A stretch of 64,000 nucleotides of DNA from Gottfriedia acidiceleris (GTDB lineage Bacteria > Bacillota > Bacilli > Bacillales > Bacillaceae_G). Each line of letters starts with the position of its first letter. The first letter of the stretch is position 1. The notes beneath the pieces are model-generated. The model ran no database searches and was not told the origin of the DNA. It was given only the letters and a program-made list of their open reading frames with translations. Positions 63,858 to 64,000 of the stretch are shown here, one piece after another. The stretch lies in assembly GCF_004138285.1 (NCBI RefSeq), contig NZ_SCFN01000007.1, forward strand, positions 1-64,000, read 5' to 3'. Made by a program: the position numbers and the translations under genes.

Positions 63858-64000
63858 TTACTCATTAACTAAACGTTGCGCTTCACGTAATTGATATGTG
63901 CGAACTGAACGCGGTAAAAATCTTCTAATTTCATCTTCGTTATAACCAACTTGTAAACGTTTTTCATCAATAATAATCGGTCTTCTTAGTAAACCAGGAT
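63858..64000 (-). CDS. spx: Spx transcriptional regulator, C-terminal end (runs off window)
   Basis: The last 47 codons read [20 protein letters not shown] then [20 protein letters not shown] and QRLVNE: the C-terminus of Spx (ArsC family). It binds RNA polymerase alpha and switches on the thiol-stress response. The N-terminal CxxC lies outside the window. Confidence 0.95.
   Translation of the reverse strand, partial: PGLLRRPIIIDEKRLQVGYNEDEIRRFLPRSVRTYQLREAQRLVNE

Overview
This is an AT-rich chromosomal window from an endospore-forming Bacillaceae bacterium, close to the Bacillus cereus/Gottfriedia part of the family. The evidence is an exosporium-type collagen-like glycoprotein pair, a CotZ/ExsY-type coat protein, CotO, a GerB-type germination permease, and the conserved gene order yjcH-yjcG-yjcF-yjcD ... 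cotZ-cotO ... fabI ... prpE ... nadK-relQ-(YjbL)-(YjbK) ... yjbH-pepF-coiA-cls-mecA-(yjbE)-spx, which is Bacillus core chromosome.

Layout. 0-2.5 kb: two tandem collagen-like exosporium genes on the minus strand, each with a cysteine-rich N-terminus. 3.2-34.8 kb: an accessory region bounded on the right by an intact tRNA-Val(GAC) gene. It contains three extra copies of the 3' half of that tRNA, all in the same orientation (near 3.5, 9.6 and 25.6 kb). Integrase sequence lies just to the left of the 3.5 and 25.6 kb copies and of the tRNA itself, but not of the 9.6 kb copy. This is the pattern expected from successive integrations into one tRNA gene. The cargo is mostly metabolic and spore-related (ferritin, cupin, DUF421, amino-acid permeases, a GlnK/GlnL-like two-component system with a glutamate symporter, SAM-riboswitch-controlled mmuP-mmuM, an orphan germination permease). 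The last segment, 25.6-34.7 kb, is plasmid- or phage-like: a broken AP2/HNH gene, a PD-(D/E)XK-type protein, an IS1595-type remnant, a two-component system with an ABC exporter, an HsdR fragment, a winged-helix protein whose leader is overlapped by a convincing antisense RNA gene, and a tyrosine recombinase. Broken genes are concentrated here, as is a family of short palindromic repeats seen only between 16.0 and 32.4 kb.

34.8-64 kb is conventional chromosome: Trk/Ktr-type potassium uptake, the yjc cluster, coat genes, FapR-controlled fabI, a RodA-like SEDS protein, prpE, a frameshifted RluD-type pseudouridine synthase, NAD kinase, RelQ, SpxH (YjbH), PepF, CoiA, cardiolipin synthase, MecA, a TerC protein and the C-terminal end of Spx. 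SpxH, MecA and Spx together form the Spx proteolysis/competence control module.

Most notable: (i) the tRNA-Val integration array, (ii) a 77-bp piece of 23S rRNA wedged between a truncated gene and an integrase that has lost its own 5' end, (iii) a probable countertranscript RNA opposite the leader of a plasmid-type gene, and (iv) palindromic repeats that sit at gene-truncation junctions.
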